Origin: Verrucomicrobiota bacterium
GTDB lineage: Bacteria; Verrucomicrobiota; Verrucomicrobiia; Limisphaerales; J093
Assembly (NCBI GenBank): GCA_016716505.1
Contig: JADJWF010000005.1
Coordinates: 124,001-188,000 of the forward strand
DNA: 64,000 bases
Direction of reading: 5' to 3'
The notes under the pieces: model-generated
Seen by the model: only the letters and a program-made list of their open reading frames with translations
Told to the model about the DNA's origin: nothing
Database searches by the model: none
Program-made: the position numbers and the translations under genes
Shown here: positions 1 through 8,373 of the stretch, one piece after another
Layout of the letters: each line of letters opens with the position of its first letter
Numbering within the stretch: the first letter of the stretch is position 1

Positions 1-33
1 ACGCGCCCGGTCAGGCAGACCCGCCACAAGCGA

Positions 34-62
34 AACGCCTCCGGCGATTGACCGGAGGCGTT
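34..62 (-). terminator. Hairpin terminator after secG
   Basis: A perfect 11-bp inverted repeat (34-44 paired with 52-62, 7-base loop) lies 22 bases beyond the secG stop codon. On the minus strand it is followed by a short, imperfect T-rich stretch (TTTCGCTT). The GC-rich stem fits an intrinsic terminator for the pgk-tpiA-secG operon, though the T tract is weak. The stem is seen directly; the function is inferred. Confidence 0.6.
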
Positions 63-84
63 CCGCGCGCGTTGCATAAGCGGA

Positions 85-534
85 CTAAGGGGCCGGTTCT
101 TCGGGCGGCGGCAGGGTGAAGACGCCTTGCTCGGTCGTCACCGTCGGCGGGGTCACGGTGGCGGGAGCAACCCCGGTCGGGCCGGGCGCTTGAATGGAAG
201 GCACCACGGTTTGCGGGGCAGTGGTCGCGGCCGGGGTCGCCGCGGCGGAAACCTCGTCAATCAGCTTCGCCATCCCCCGGCCCGCCTTGTGCGCCTCGTG
301 ATTGCGCAGGATGGAGAGCACCAGCGCGAGCACCAGGAACACCGCGGTCGCGTATTTGGTCACTTGGGTGAGCATGTTGCCGGACCCGGCGCCGAAAAGC
401 GCCTCGGTCGCCGCGCCGCCAAACGCCATGCCCAGCCCGGCCTCTTTCTTGGGCAATTGCACCAAGACCAGCAGGATCAGGAACAACGAGGTGAGAACCA
501 ACACCAGCGTCAACAAACCAATGAGGAGACCCAT
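85..534 (-). CDS. secG: Preprotein translocase subunit SecG
   Basis: Small membrane subunit of the SecYEG protein-export channel, 149 residues. Starting at the ATG at 534, the protein opens with a strongly hydrophobic helix (about residues 2-25). It continues with a conserved-looking cytoplasmic loop (LPKKEAGLGMAFGG, then FGAGSGN) and a second helix near residues 60-75, the normal SecG two-helix plan. The C-terminal 55 residues are a Pro/Ala/Thr-rich tail longer than in E. coli SecG. An upstream in-frame extension exists but overlaps tpiA and is not hydrophobic, so the internal ATG is preferred. It is the last gene of the pgk-tpiA-secG operon, 25 bases after tpiA. Confidence 0.93.
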   Translation of the reverse strand: MGLLIGLLTLVLVLTSLFLILLVLVQLPKKEAGLGMAFGGAATEALFGAGSGNMLTQVTKYATAVFLVLALVLSILRNHEAHKAGRGMAKLIDEVSAAATPAATTAPQTVVPSIQAPGPTGVAPATVTPPTVTTEQGVFTLPPPEEPAP

Positions 535-559
535 AACAAAACGGCAAAACGGTCGTTGT

Positions 560-1324
560 TCAGATGGAATTCTTGATGATGTCCGTGAAGCTGCGGACTT
601 CGAGCGAGGCCCCGCCCACCAGGGCGCCGTCCACATCCGGCTGCTCCATCAACTCGCGGGCGTTGGTCGGCTTCACGCTCCCGCCATACTGGATGCGCAC
701 CTGTTTGGCGGTTGCCTCGTCGAACATTTTCGCCAACACGCTCCGGATGAAGGCGTGCGCCGCCTGAGCCTGCGCAGTGGTCGCCGTCTTGCCGGTGCCG
801 ATGGCCCAGACCGGTTCGTACGCGATGACGGTTTCCTCCATTTGTTCCTTGGTCAGGCCGGCGAGACTCCCGCGCACCTGGGTTTCGAGCACTTTCTCGG
901 TGAGGTTGCCTTCGCGCTCGGCAAGTGACTCGCCCACGCACACGATCGGCTTCAACGCGGCCACGTGGGCACACGCCGCTTTGCGGGCGATGAGGGCGTC
1001 ACTCTCATGCTGGTACTGCCGGCGTTCGGAATGCCCCAGGATGACATAACGGACGGAAAACTCCTTCAGCATCACGGCGGCAATCTCGCCGGTGAAAGCG
1101 CCCACGTTATGCTCGCTCATGTTCTGTGCGCCGAGCCGGATGTTCGAGTCCAAGACAGCCTTGGATACCGCGTCCAGCGCGGTGAAAGGCGGGCAGACGA
1201 CGATGTCCACCTCCTTCACGGCGGCCAGTTCGCGTTTGAGACCGTTCACGAGGTCCAACGCCTCGGCCACGGTCTTGTTCATCTTCCAGTTGCCGGCGAT
1301 AATCAGCTTGCGGTCTTTGTTCAT
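560..1324 (-). CDS. tpiA: Triosephosphate isomerase
   Basis: Interconverts dihydroxyacetone phosphate and glyceraldehyde 3-phosphate in cytoplasmic glycolysis/gluconeogenesis. The 254-residue protein is of standard length and keeps the whole TIM catalytic set. N12 and K14 lie in the GNWKMN motif, H98 in GHSERR and E170 in AYEPVWAIGTG. The flexible loop 6 follows E170, and the phosphate-binding GGSVKP lies near residue 213. It begins 32 bases after the pgk stop, so the two are almost certainly cotranscribed. No strong Shine-Dalgarno sequence is visible. Confidence 0.98.
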   Translation of the reverse strand: MNKDRKLIIAGNWKMNKTVAEALDLVNGLKRELAAVKEVDIVVCPPFTALDAVSKAVLDSNIRLGAQNMSEHNVGAFTGEIAAVMLKEFSVRYVILGHSERRQYQHESDALIARKAACAHVAALKPIVCVGESLAEREGNLTEKVLETQVRGSLAGLTKEQMEETVIAYEPVWAIGTGKTATTAQAQAAHAFIRSVLAKMFDEATAKQVRIQYGGSVKPTNARELMEQPDVDGALVGGASLEVRSFTDIIKNSI

Positions 1325-1356
1325 TGCAAATTGGCGTAATCAAATCCAAGCCGGCG

Positions 1357-2640
1357 TCAGTGGGTGCCTCCGCAGCCGCCGCCGGTTTTTTCCGACAACG
1401 CGGCCACGCCGGGCAGCACCTTGCCCTCGAGGAACTCCAGCGACGCTCCGCCACCCGTTGAGGTGTGGGTGACCTTCTTGTCGGCCCCGTACTTTTTGGC
1501 CGCGGTCGCCGTATCGCCGCCCCCAATCACGGTCGTGGCCCCCGCCTCCGTGGCCTTCACGACCGCCTCGGCCATGGCCTTGGTCGCCGCCTCGAAGGCC
1601 GTAAACTCAAAAACGCCGGGCGGTCCGTTCCAGATGATGGTCTTGGCCCGTTGGATGGCCTCGTTGAAGAGGGCGATGGACTTTGGCCCGACATCGAGCC
1701 CCAGCCAGCCATCGGGGATGCCCGTTGAATCGTCGGCCAGCTTGACGGCGGCGTCAGCGGCGAACTTGTCGCCGCAGACGTAATCCACCGGCAGGATGAT
1801 TTTCTTGCCGAGCTTGGCGGCCTTCTCGAGCAGTCCCGGAACGGCCGAGGCCCCCTCTTGATCGAACAGCGAAGCGCCAATGGCCATGCCGCTGGCAACC
1901 TTCTTGAAGGTGAAGGCCATGCCGCCGCCAATGATAATCTCATCGGCCTTGTCCAGGAGATTCTCGATGAGCTTGATCTTGTCGTTGATCTTGGCCCCGC
2001 CGAGGATGGCCAGCAGTGGGCGTCGGGGGTTGTCGAGGACCGCTGCGAACGCGTCCAGCTCCTTCTTCATCAGGTAGCCCGCCGCGCGCTCCGGGAGTAG
2101 CACGCCGGTCATGGAGGAATGGTCGCGGTGGGCCGTCCCGAAAGCGTCGTTGACGTACACATCCGCCAGCTTGGTCAGGCTGGCGCGGAACGCTTTCACC
2201 TTTTCCGGGTCCGCCTTCAACTTGGTCTCCGTGCCGTCCGGATTCTTGATCTTGACCTTGCCCTCTTCCTCGATGTGGAAGCGGAGGTTTTCCAGCAGAA
2301 TGACATCGCCCGGTTTGGCCGCGGCGCAGGCTGCCTCCACCTCGGGTCCGACACAGTCCGGCAGGAATTTCACGGGCCGGCCGAGCAACTTTTCCAAGGC
2401 GGCCGCGACAGGCCGGAGGGAGTATTTCTCGATCCGCTGGCCATCGGGCCGGCCGAGGTGGGACATCAAAATGACCGCCGCGTTCTGGTCGAGAGCGTAG
2501 CGGATGGTGGGCAGCGCCGCTTCAATGCGTTTGGTGTTCGTGATCGCGCCGGTCGCCTTGTCCTGCGGGACGTTGAAATCCACGCGAATCAGGACGCGCT
2601 TGCCCTGAAGATTCAGGTCTTCGATGAATAGCTTGGCCAT
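1357..2640 (-). CDS. pgk: Phosphoglycerate kinase
   Basis: Transfers phosphate between 1,3-bisphosphoglycerate and ADP in glycolysis. The 427-residue protein has the N-lobe substrate motif VDFNVP (residues 20-25), HLGRP (61-65) and ENLRFH. The C-terminal nucleotide lobe has GGAKINDK, NGPPGVFE and GGGDT near the end. A Gly-rich extreme C-terminus (GGGCGGTH) is slightly unusual. The ATG at 2640 is chosen because the family begins with a short leader before GKRVLIRVDFN, and a G-rich stretch (GGGGATTGGGG) precedes it. It is the first gene of the pgk-tpiA-secG operon and is divergent from the DsbD-like gene. Confidence 0.98.
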   Translation of the reverse strand: MAKLFIEDLNLQGKRVLIRVDFNVPQDKATGAITNTKRIEAALPTIRYALDQNAAVILMSHLGRPDGQRIEKYSLRPVAAALEKLLGRPVKFLPDCVGPEVEAACAAAKPGDVILLENLRFHIEEEGKVKIKNPDGTETKLKADPEKVKAFRASLTKLADVYVNDAFGTAHRDHSSMTGVLLPERAAGYLMKKELDAFAAVLDNPRRPLLAILGGAKINDKIKLIENLLDKADEIIIGGGMAFTFKKVASGMAIGASLFDQEGASAVPGLLEKAAKLGKKIILPVDYVCGDKFAADAAVKLADDSTGIPDGWLGLDVGPKSIALFNEAIQRAKTIIWNGPPGVFEFTAFEAATKAMAEAVVKATEAGATTVIGGGDTATAAKKYGADKKVTHTSTGGGASLEFLEGKVLPGVAALSEKTGGGCGGTH

Positions 2641-2885
2641 ACCCCAATCCCCAAAACGAGCCGCGAGGATAGTCGCGCCCCCCCCCGCGTCAAAAGGTTT
2701 TCCCGCATGGCGCCCTCGCGCGGGCCCACCCGGCCCAAGCCCTGCCGGCTTGCTTTTGGGCGATCCTGTGTCAGCACTTGTCCGGCTGAGGTATGCGATT
2801 TCACCCCCAATACGAGGCAGGCAACACCATCGGGCGTCCAAACCGCCGGACGACCGGCTTGAACCGCCCGATGCTGGCTGCGGGA

Positions 2886-5081
2886 ATGAGCGGGAGACCG
2901 GGTGCGGGTCGGGTGGTCGGCAAGAGCGCAATCATTCGGCGGGTTTTGGTCCTGCTTTGCGCGCTGAGTTTTGGGGTGGCACGAGCGGCCGAACCGAACA
3001 CGAAGGCCACACTCCTGCTCGGATCGGAGGTCGTGAAACCGGGCGAGACGGTTCTGGCCGGGGTCCGCCTCGAGATGGCACCGCGGTGGCACACCTATTG
3101 GCGCAACCCCGGTGAATCAGGTCTGGCGACCACGATTACCTGGTCATTGCCGGAAGGCGTGACGGCGGGCCCCATCCAGTGGCCGCCTCCGGTCACCCAC
3201 ACCGCCGCCGGCCTGACCACCTACGTCCACTATCGCGAGGTCGTTTTGCTGGTCGAGCTTTCGCTCTCCGGCTCGGTGAAGCCGGGGCCACTCCCGGTGC
3301 GCGCCACCGTGGATTGGCTGGAGTGTGAAGATGCGTGCCTGCCGGGCAGCGCGGAGATCGCGGGAACGCTCACGGTAGGTGCTGAGTCCAAGCCATCGCC
3401 ACATGCCGCGACGCTGGCGGAGTGGTGGCGCCGCATTCCCCGGCCTGACCCAGGCCTCGAAGTTCGCGCCGCATGGCTCCAGCCGCCGGTCGGGGCGGCG
3501 GCGGAAATTGTCATCGAAGGCAACGCCAGCACAGGTTTCATCCCGGTGGATTTTTACCCTTATGAGAGCGCGGACTACGACGTGCTCGCGGGGGTTAAAA
3601 CCCTCGATGCCGAACCCGGTCGGTTTCGTCTGGCGAAGACCGTCAAGGCGCTTGAAGGCCGGTTTCCGTCCGCGATCAACGGTATTCTGATTGCCGCGGG
3701 CACCGACAAAACGCCTGGAAAAGCTGTGGAGGTCGTGCTCCGCCCGGGCGAAGCTCCCGCCACGTCGGCCGCCAGCACGGCCGGGATGGCACCCCGGAGG
3801 GCCGCTTCGTTCAGCTTCGGCGCGTTGCTCGGGATGTTGGGCTTGGCGTTTTTGGGCGGTTTGATCCTGAACGTGATGCCGTGTGTCCTGCCGGTGATCG
3901 CGCTGAAGATCCTGGGATTCGTTCAGCAGAGCAAGGAGGAGCCGGCCCGGGTGCGGCAGATGGGGTGGATGTACACCCTCGGGGTGGTGGTCTCGTTTCT
4001 CATCCTCGCGACGGCGGTCATCTTTGTGCAGCGGGGTGGCGAGGACGCGAGCTGGGGGATGCAGATGCAAAACCCGGTCTTCCGCGTGGTGCTGCTGGTG
4101 GTGGTGGTGCTGGTGGCGTTGAACCTGTTCGGGGTCTTCGAGATCGGGCTCTCAGGCAGCGCCATGGACGGCGCGGCGAAATTGGCGGCGAAAAGCGGCC
4201 TTTCCGGGGCGTTTTTCAACGGGGTCCTCGCCACCGCGCTGGCAACGCCCTGCACCGCCCCGTTTCTCACGGCGGCGCTGGGCTTTGCCTTTCTGCTCAA
4301 GAGCGGGTGGGTCATTCTGCTGGTGTTCGTGTTCACCGCCCTGGGCCTGGCCTCGCCGTACGTCGTGCTGAGCTGGCGGCCGGACTGGTTGCGGTTCGTG
4401 CCGAAGCCCGGTCCGTGGATGATGCGGTTCAAAGTGGCGATGGGCTTTCCCATGCTGGCCACCGCGGTTTGGTTGTTTGATGTAGCGGCCCCTTCCTACG
4501 GCGAGGGCGGGGTCCTCTGGCTGGGACTGTTCCTTGCCCTGATCGCCCTCGCCGCCTGGGTATGGGGTGAGTTCGTTCAGCGGGGCGGCCCGCGACGCGG
4601 AGCAGCGATGGCGTTCTGTCTCGCATTGGTGGTTGGAAGTTACTTGTACCTTCTGGAGGGTCAGCTTCGGTGGCGGGATGCCCGCCTGACAGCCGTCAGC
4701 TCCGGGGTCATCAAAGACAGTCCGGATGGACTGGAATGGCATCCGTGGTCGCGCGAAGCCGTGGCCCGGGCGCAGGCGGCGGGCCAGGTGGTGCTGGTGG
4801 ACTTCACCGCCAAGTGGTGCCTCACCTGTCAGTCGAACAAGAAGTTCGCGATTGATATTGAGCCCGTCCGCGCCCGGCTCCGCGCCTTGGGGGGCATCGC
4901 CATGCGGGCGGACTACACGAACCGCGACCCCCGCATCACGGAAGAACTCCAGCGCCACGGCCGGGCCGCGGTGCCGACGGTGGTGATCTTCCCCGGCAAA
5001 CCGGAGCGCGAACCGATGGTTTTGCCCACCGTGCTCACTCCGGGAATTGTGCTGGAGGCGCTCGAAGCGGCATCACGGTAG
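2886..5081 (+). CDS. DsbD/ScsB-type thiol:disulfide interchange protein
   Basis: Carries reducing equivalents from cytoplasmic thioredoxin across the inner membrane to periplasmic thiol proteins. From the ATG at 2886 (731 residues) there is a signal peptide ending near ARA-AEP, then a DsbD-alpha-like periplasmic domain (about 40-270). The eight-helix DsbD/CcdA-type core (about 320-600) has one cysteine in NVMPCVLP (C333) and one in ATPCTAPF (C456). The C-terminal thioredoxin fold carries CLTC (645-648). The three redox modules match full DsbD proteins. The start is uncertain: in-frame ATGs at 2793 and 2871 and a GTG at 2913 also precede the signal peptide. It is divergent from pgk. Confidence 0.9.
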   Translation: MSGRPGAGRVVGKSAIIRRVLVLLCALSFGVARAAEPNTKATLLLGSEVVKPGETVLAGVRLEMAPRWHTYWRNPGESGLATTITWSLPEGVTAGPIQWPPPVTHTAAGLTTYVHYREVVLLVELSLSGSVKPGPLPVRATVDWLECEDACLPGSAEIAGTLTVGAESKPSPHAATLAEWWRRIPRPDPGLEVRAAWLQPPVGAAAEIVIEGNASTGFIPVDFYPYESADYDVLAGVKTLDAEPGRFRLAKTVKALEGRFPSAINGILIAAGTDKTPGKAVEVVLRPGEAPATSAASTAGMAPRRAASFSFGALLGMLGLAFLGGLILNVMPCVLPVIALKILGFVQQSKEEPARVRQMGWMYTLGVVVSFLILATAVIFVQRGGEDASWGMQMQNPVFRVVLLVVVVLVALNLFGVFEIGLSGSAMDGAAKLAAKSGLSGAFFNGVLATALATPCTAPFLTAALGFAFLLKSGWVILLVFVFTALGLASPYVVLSWRPDWLRFVPKPGPWMMRFKVAMGFPMLATAVWLFDVAAPSYGEGGVLWLGLFLALIALAAWVWGEFVQRGGPRRGAAMAFCLALVVGSYLYLLEGQLRWRDARLTAVSSGVIKDSPDGLEWHPWSREAVARAQAAGQVVLVDFTAKWCLTCQSNKKFAIDIEPVRARLRALGGIAMRADYTNRDPRITEELQRHGRAAVPTVVIFPGKPEREPMVLPTVLTPGIVLEALEAASR

Positions 5082-5131
5082 GAGCGCCGGGGATAGCCGT
5101 TCGGGCCGCTTTGCGCGAATCCTCGCCGTCG

Positions 5132-5800
5132 TCAGGATTTCTCCCCCAACGAGCACCGATAAACGAATGCCGGGGGCAGATTGCGGAGAACGGGACGGCT
5201 GGTTTCGACGGAGCCAAACAGTTCCCGAAGCAGGCGCTGGAAGCTGCGTCCCCGCTTGGTCAGGTGGGGGCCCACATAGGCAAACGTGGTGAAACGGCCC
5301 TGCGGGGCCAGCGCGGCCACCACGGCCTCCAAAATTTGCCGCTGAACCACCGACGGCATGTTGGCAAACGGCAGCCCGGAAACGATGAAATCAGCGTGGC
5401 GCCACCCGCGTTGAGCCAGGAACTGTCCCAGGCACGTCGCGGAGCCCTCGTGGATGTCCAGCCCGGGAAACTTGGACCGAAGAAGCCGGACGGCGTCAGG
5501 ACTTAACTCGATCCCGAGATACTTCGTGTGCCGGCCTTTGCGGGCGAGGATGGTCCGGGTGAAGGCGCCGGTCCCCGGGCCGAGTTCTAACACCGTCCGC
5601 GCATTCCCGAGGTCGGCGCTGTCCACCATCGCCTCGGCCAGCCAAGGACTGCTGGGGCAGAGAGCACCGACCTGGCTCGGATGGCGCAGGAACGCCCACG
5701 TGAACCCGAAATACTCCCGAGCCCGCTGCCAGCCACCAGCCGGCACCGGGGAGGGCCGTCTGCTCTCGGACAACGGCTCGGTGGAGGGATTCCCAAACAT
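5132..5800 (-). CDS. SAM-dependent methyltransferase, KsgA/PmtA-like
   Basis: A 222-residue class I methyltransferase. The SAM-binding motif I is VLELGPGTGAF (70-80) and the acidic motif II is GIELS. Motif IV is SGLPFANMP (141-149), which resembles the (N/S)LP signature of the KsgA rRNA dimethyladenosine and PmtA phospholipid N-methyltransferase groups. The N-terminal FLRHPSQVGALCPSSPWLA segment is typical of the small proteins annotated as phospholipid methyltransferases. The substrate cannot be decided from sequence alone; a lipid headgroup is slightly favoured over rRNA by the short length and lack of a KsgA C-terminal domain. It converges on the DsbD-like gene with a 50-base gap. Confidence 0.8.
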   Translation of the reverse strand: MFGNPSTEPLSESRRPSPVPAGGWQRAREYFGFTWAFLRHPSQVGALCPSSPWLAEAMVDSADLGNARTVLELGPGTGAFTRTILARKGRHTKYLGIELSPDAVRLLRSKFPGLDIHEGSATCLGQFLAQRGWRHADFIVSGLPFANMPSVVQRQILEAVVAALAPQGRFTTFAYVGPHLTKRGRSFQRLLRELFGSVETSRPVLRNLPPAFVYRCSLGEKS

Positions 5801-5881
5801 CGGTGGTAAGCTGACGCCGCAAGGTGCGCCGGCGCGAGATCAGCCCCAGTCGGAAGGAACGATGTGGAATGGCGCCATGTT

Positions 5882-6259
5882 CTAGGCTCCGGGGCGGCTT
5901 CCACCGCTCCGGGCCGCCTCGATCATCTCCCAAAATCTGGGGTTCTCCGCGAGCGCCTCGTCCTCGGCCATAGGCAGGCTGGACCGGAACTGGAAGTCCT
6001 TGAGCGAGTTCTTCCCCAGGATGCGGTGAACGACCAGCCCCAGTTCGTGCTTCTCGAAGTACACCCGGTAATCACCCACCCGGAACCGGTGCAGCGTCTT
6101 GCCGGCCCGCTTCAATTTGCCAAACCGTTCAAGGTCCGTGCTCATCACCTCCTGGGGCAGGCCGCGGAAGTTGCCGAGAATCTCGAGTTGCAACTCTTTC
6201 GGCATCCGCGAGAGCTCAGCGGCGCTGGTCGGGTTGAAGATGATCTGAAACGGACGCAT
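5882..6259 (-). CDS. RelE/ParE-superfamily protein, solitary
   Basis: A 125-residue protein whose first 90 residues follow the RelE/ParE toxin fold. There is an opening beta strand (FQIIFNP), a helical hairpin, then the basic core KLKRAGKTLHRFRVGDYRVYFE and a final strand (LGLVVHRIL). RelE toxins cut mRNA in the ribosome, and the Arg/Lys/Tyr-rich core here is compatible with that. A 35-residue C-terminal extension follows. No antitoxin-sized frame abuts it on the same strand: upstream lies a 235-base gap, downstream the methyltransferase. It may be an orphan toxin or a domesticated regulator. Confidence 0.7.
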   Translation of the reverse strand: MRPFQIIFNPTSAAELSRMPKELQLEILGNFRGLPQEVMSTDLERFGKLKRAGKTLHRFRVGDYRVYFEKHELGLVVHRILGKNSLKDFQFRSSLPMAEDEALAENPRFWEMIEAARSGGSRPGA

Positions 6260-6494
6260 CCCGCCGGCCGATATGCACCGGCCACCCGCCGGCTGTCAAT
6301 GCGCGCGATTCGCACCGGCAACGACCAGACCCAGCGGGCCGATTCCCCCCGCCTTCACCCTCAAGGCACCTCCAAGCACCCGCCCCAGCGCCAACTCGGC
6401 CGAACCCGCTCCGTTCCGGGGACCGGCGGTCAGCGCGACCGTCTCCGTTCGCTCGCTGGCGACAGGCTCTCGCGCCCCCCGGGGAACGCGACGC

Positions 6495-8372
6495 TCACTC
6501 GAACGCCATCTCGTAGCTGATGACGTTGCCGGCGAAGCGGGTCTTGATCTTCGTGTTGCTCTTGTTGAAGACGGCCTGCATCGCCTTGTTGTCGGTGAGC
6601 ACCTCGGCGGTGAACCCGCGGATGCCGTTGCGCCGGGCGATGCGGACGAGCGTCCGCAGCAGAAAGGTGCCGATGCCGCGATTCTGCCACTTGTCATGCA
6701 CGACAAACGCCACCTCGGCCATGTTGGTCTTGGGATCGAGATAATAGCTGCCGACCGCGATGATCTCGTCGCCGTAGGCTTCGGGCATCGTGCCGACGAT
6801 GGTCACGTCGTTGCGATGGTCAATATAAACGAACTCCTGAATTTCGTGCCGCGGGATGACGCGGCGGAAGCTCATGAAGCGATAGAAGATGGTCTGCTGG
6901 GACAGCGCGTAGAACAGGTCGCGCATCCGCGGCTCGTCCGTGGGGTGGATGGGGCGGAAGTTGATCTGCGTACCGTCGGAGAGCAGGAACGTGGTCCGCA
7001 GCTCCTTCGGGCCGACCATGATCTTGCCCTCCATGTCGCTCATCGAGGCGGAGAGGTACTTGGCCTCGATGGCCTCGCGGAGCAACTGGGCGCGGAATTT
7101 GGGATGGGCAATGCAGATGAGAGCCAGCGCGCGCTCCTGGATGCTCTTCCCGTGCAGATAGGCGCTGCCGTACTCGGTCACCACGTAGTTCAGGCTGGCG
7201 CGCGTGGTGACCACACCGGCCCCTGGGCTGAGCTGGGTGACGATGCGCGACACCGTGCCATTCTTGGCCGTGGAGGGAATGGCGATGATGGCCTTGCCGC
7301 CGTGCGCCTTGGCCGCGCCGCGGTTGAAGTCCACCTGGCCGCCGACGCCCGAGAAGAACCGGCTGCCCAGCGAGTCGGCGCAAACCTGGCCGGTGAGGTC
7401 CACTTCGAGCGCCACGTTGATCGCGACCATCTTGTGCTGCATCGAGATCGTGTGCGGGTCGTTGACGTACTCGGTGGGGTGGAAGGCGAACACCGGGTTG
7501 TCGTGGATGTAGTCGTAGAGCCGTTTGGTGCCCAGACAGAAGCTGGTGACGATCCGCCCGCGGTCAATCGTCTTGCGGGAGCCGTTGACGGCGCCGCATT
7601 CGACCAGGTCCACGATCCGGTCGGAGATCATCTCGGTGTGGATGCCGATGTCTTTCTTGTGCTTGAGGAATCCCAGCAGCGCCTGCGGGATGCGCCCGAT
7701 GCCCACCTCGATGGTCGAGCCGTCCTCGATGAGCGCGGCGAGATTTTCGGCGATCTGCTGCGTCTCCGGCGTGATGTCCATGGGCGGCACCTCGACCAGC
7801 GGATCGTCCACCGGCACCAGCACGTCGAGGTCATAGACGTGGACGAAGGAGTCGCCGTGGGTGCGGGGCATGTTGGGATTGATCTGGGCGATGACCAGGG
7901 CGGCGTTCTCGATGGCGCATTTCACCACGTCCACCGACACGCCCAGGCTGCACATGCCGCGCGCGTCCGGCGGGGTGACCTGCACGAGGGCCACATCCAG
8001 CGGCAACTGACCGGAGTTGAAGAGGCGCGGGAGATCGGACAGGTGGATGGGGGTGTAATCTCCCAGCCCCTCCTGAATGATGTCACGCACGTTCTCCGCG
8101 ATGAAGAAGCTGTTGACCCGGAAGAACTGGGTCATCTCCTTGTGGGCATAGGGCGCATTCCCGAAGGTGAGCAGGTGGACGATTTCGGTGTCGGGGAGTT
8201 CCACGGCACGTTTGGTCAGGGCGCTGACCAGTTGCAGCGGCTCGGCACAGCCGGTGCCTATGAAGATGCGCTGGCCCGGACGAATGCGCGCCACCGCCTC
8301 CTGCGGGGTGGCCACCATGGACTGGTACTTGGCCTGCCAGTCGGGATCGAAGCTGACGGTTTTGGTGCTCAT
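6495..8372 (-). CDS. Acetyl-CoA hydrolase/CoA-transferase fused to GNAT acetyltransferase
   Basis: A 625-residue two-domain enzyme. Residues 1 to about 440 form an acetyl-CoA hydrolase/4-hydroxybutyrate-type CoA-transferase, which moves CoA between carboxylic acids through a glutamyl-CoA intermediate. E301 in FHPTEYVND is the candidate catalytic glutamate, and Gly-rich CoA-binding segments such as GSRFFSGVGGQVDF follow. Residues about 460-625 form a GNAT acetyltransferase with the acetyl-CoA pyrophosphate loop QNRGIG (563-568). The ATG at 8372 is chosen over an upstream TTG because it starts one base after the stop of the acyl-CoA synthetase gene, implying translational coupling. The substrate of the GNAT domain is unknown; lysine acetylation of a metabolic partner is one possibility. 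Confidence 0.9.
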   Translation of the reverse strand: MSTKTVSFDPDWQAKYQSMVATPQEAVARIRPGQRIFIGTGCAEPLQLVSALTKRAVELPDTEIVHLLTFGNAPYAHKEMTQFFRVNSFFIAENVRDIIQEGLGDYTPIHLSDLPRLFNSGQLPLDVALVQVTPPDARGMCSLGVSVDVVKCAIENAALVIAQINPNMPRTHGDSFVHVYDLDVLVPVDDPLVEVPPMDITPETQQIAENLAALIEDGSTIEVGIGRIPQALLGFLKHKKDIGIHTEMISDRIVDLVECGAVNGSRKTIDRGRIVTSFCLGTKRLYDYIHDNPVFAFHPTEYVNDPHTISMQHKMVAINVALEVDLTGQVCADSLGSRFFSGVGGQVDFNRGAAKAHGGKAIIAIPSTAKNGTVSRIVTQLSPGAGVVTTRASLNYVVTEYGSAYLHGKSIQERALALICIAHPKFRAQLLREAIEAKYLSASMSDMEGKIMVGPKELRTTFLLSDGTQINFRPIHPTDEPRMRDLFYALSQQTIFYRFMSFRRVIPRHEIQEFVYIDHRNDVTIVGTMPEAYGDEIIAVGSYYLDPKTNMAEVAFVVHDKWQNRGIGTFLLRTLVRIARRNGIRGFTAEVLTDNKAMQAVFNKSNTKIKTRFAGNVISYEMAFE

Positions 8373-8373
8373 G

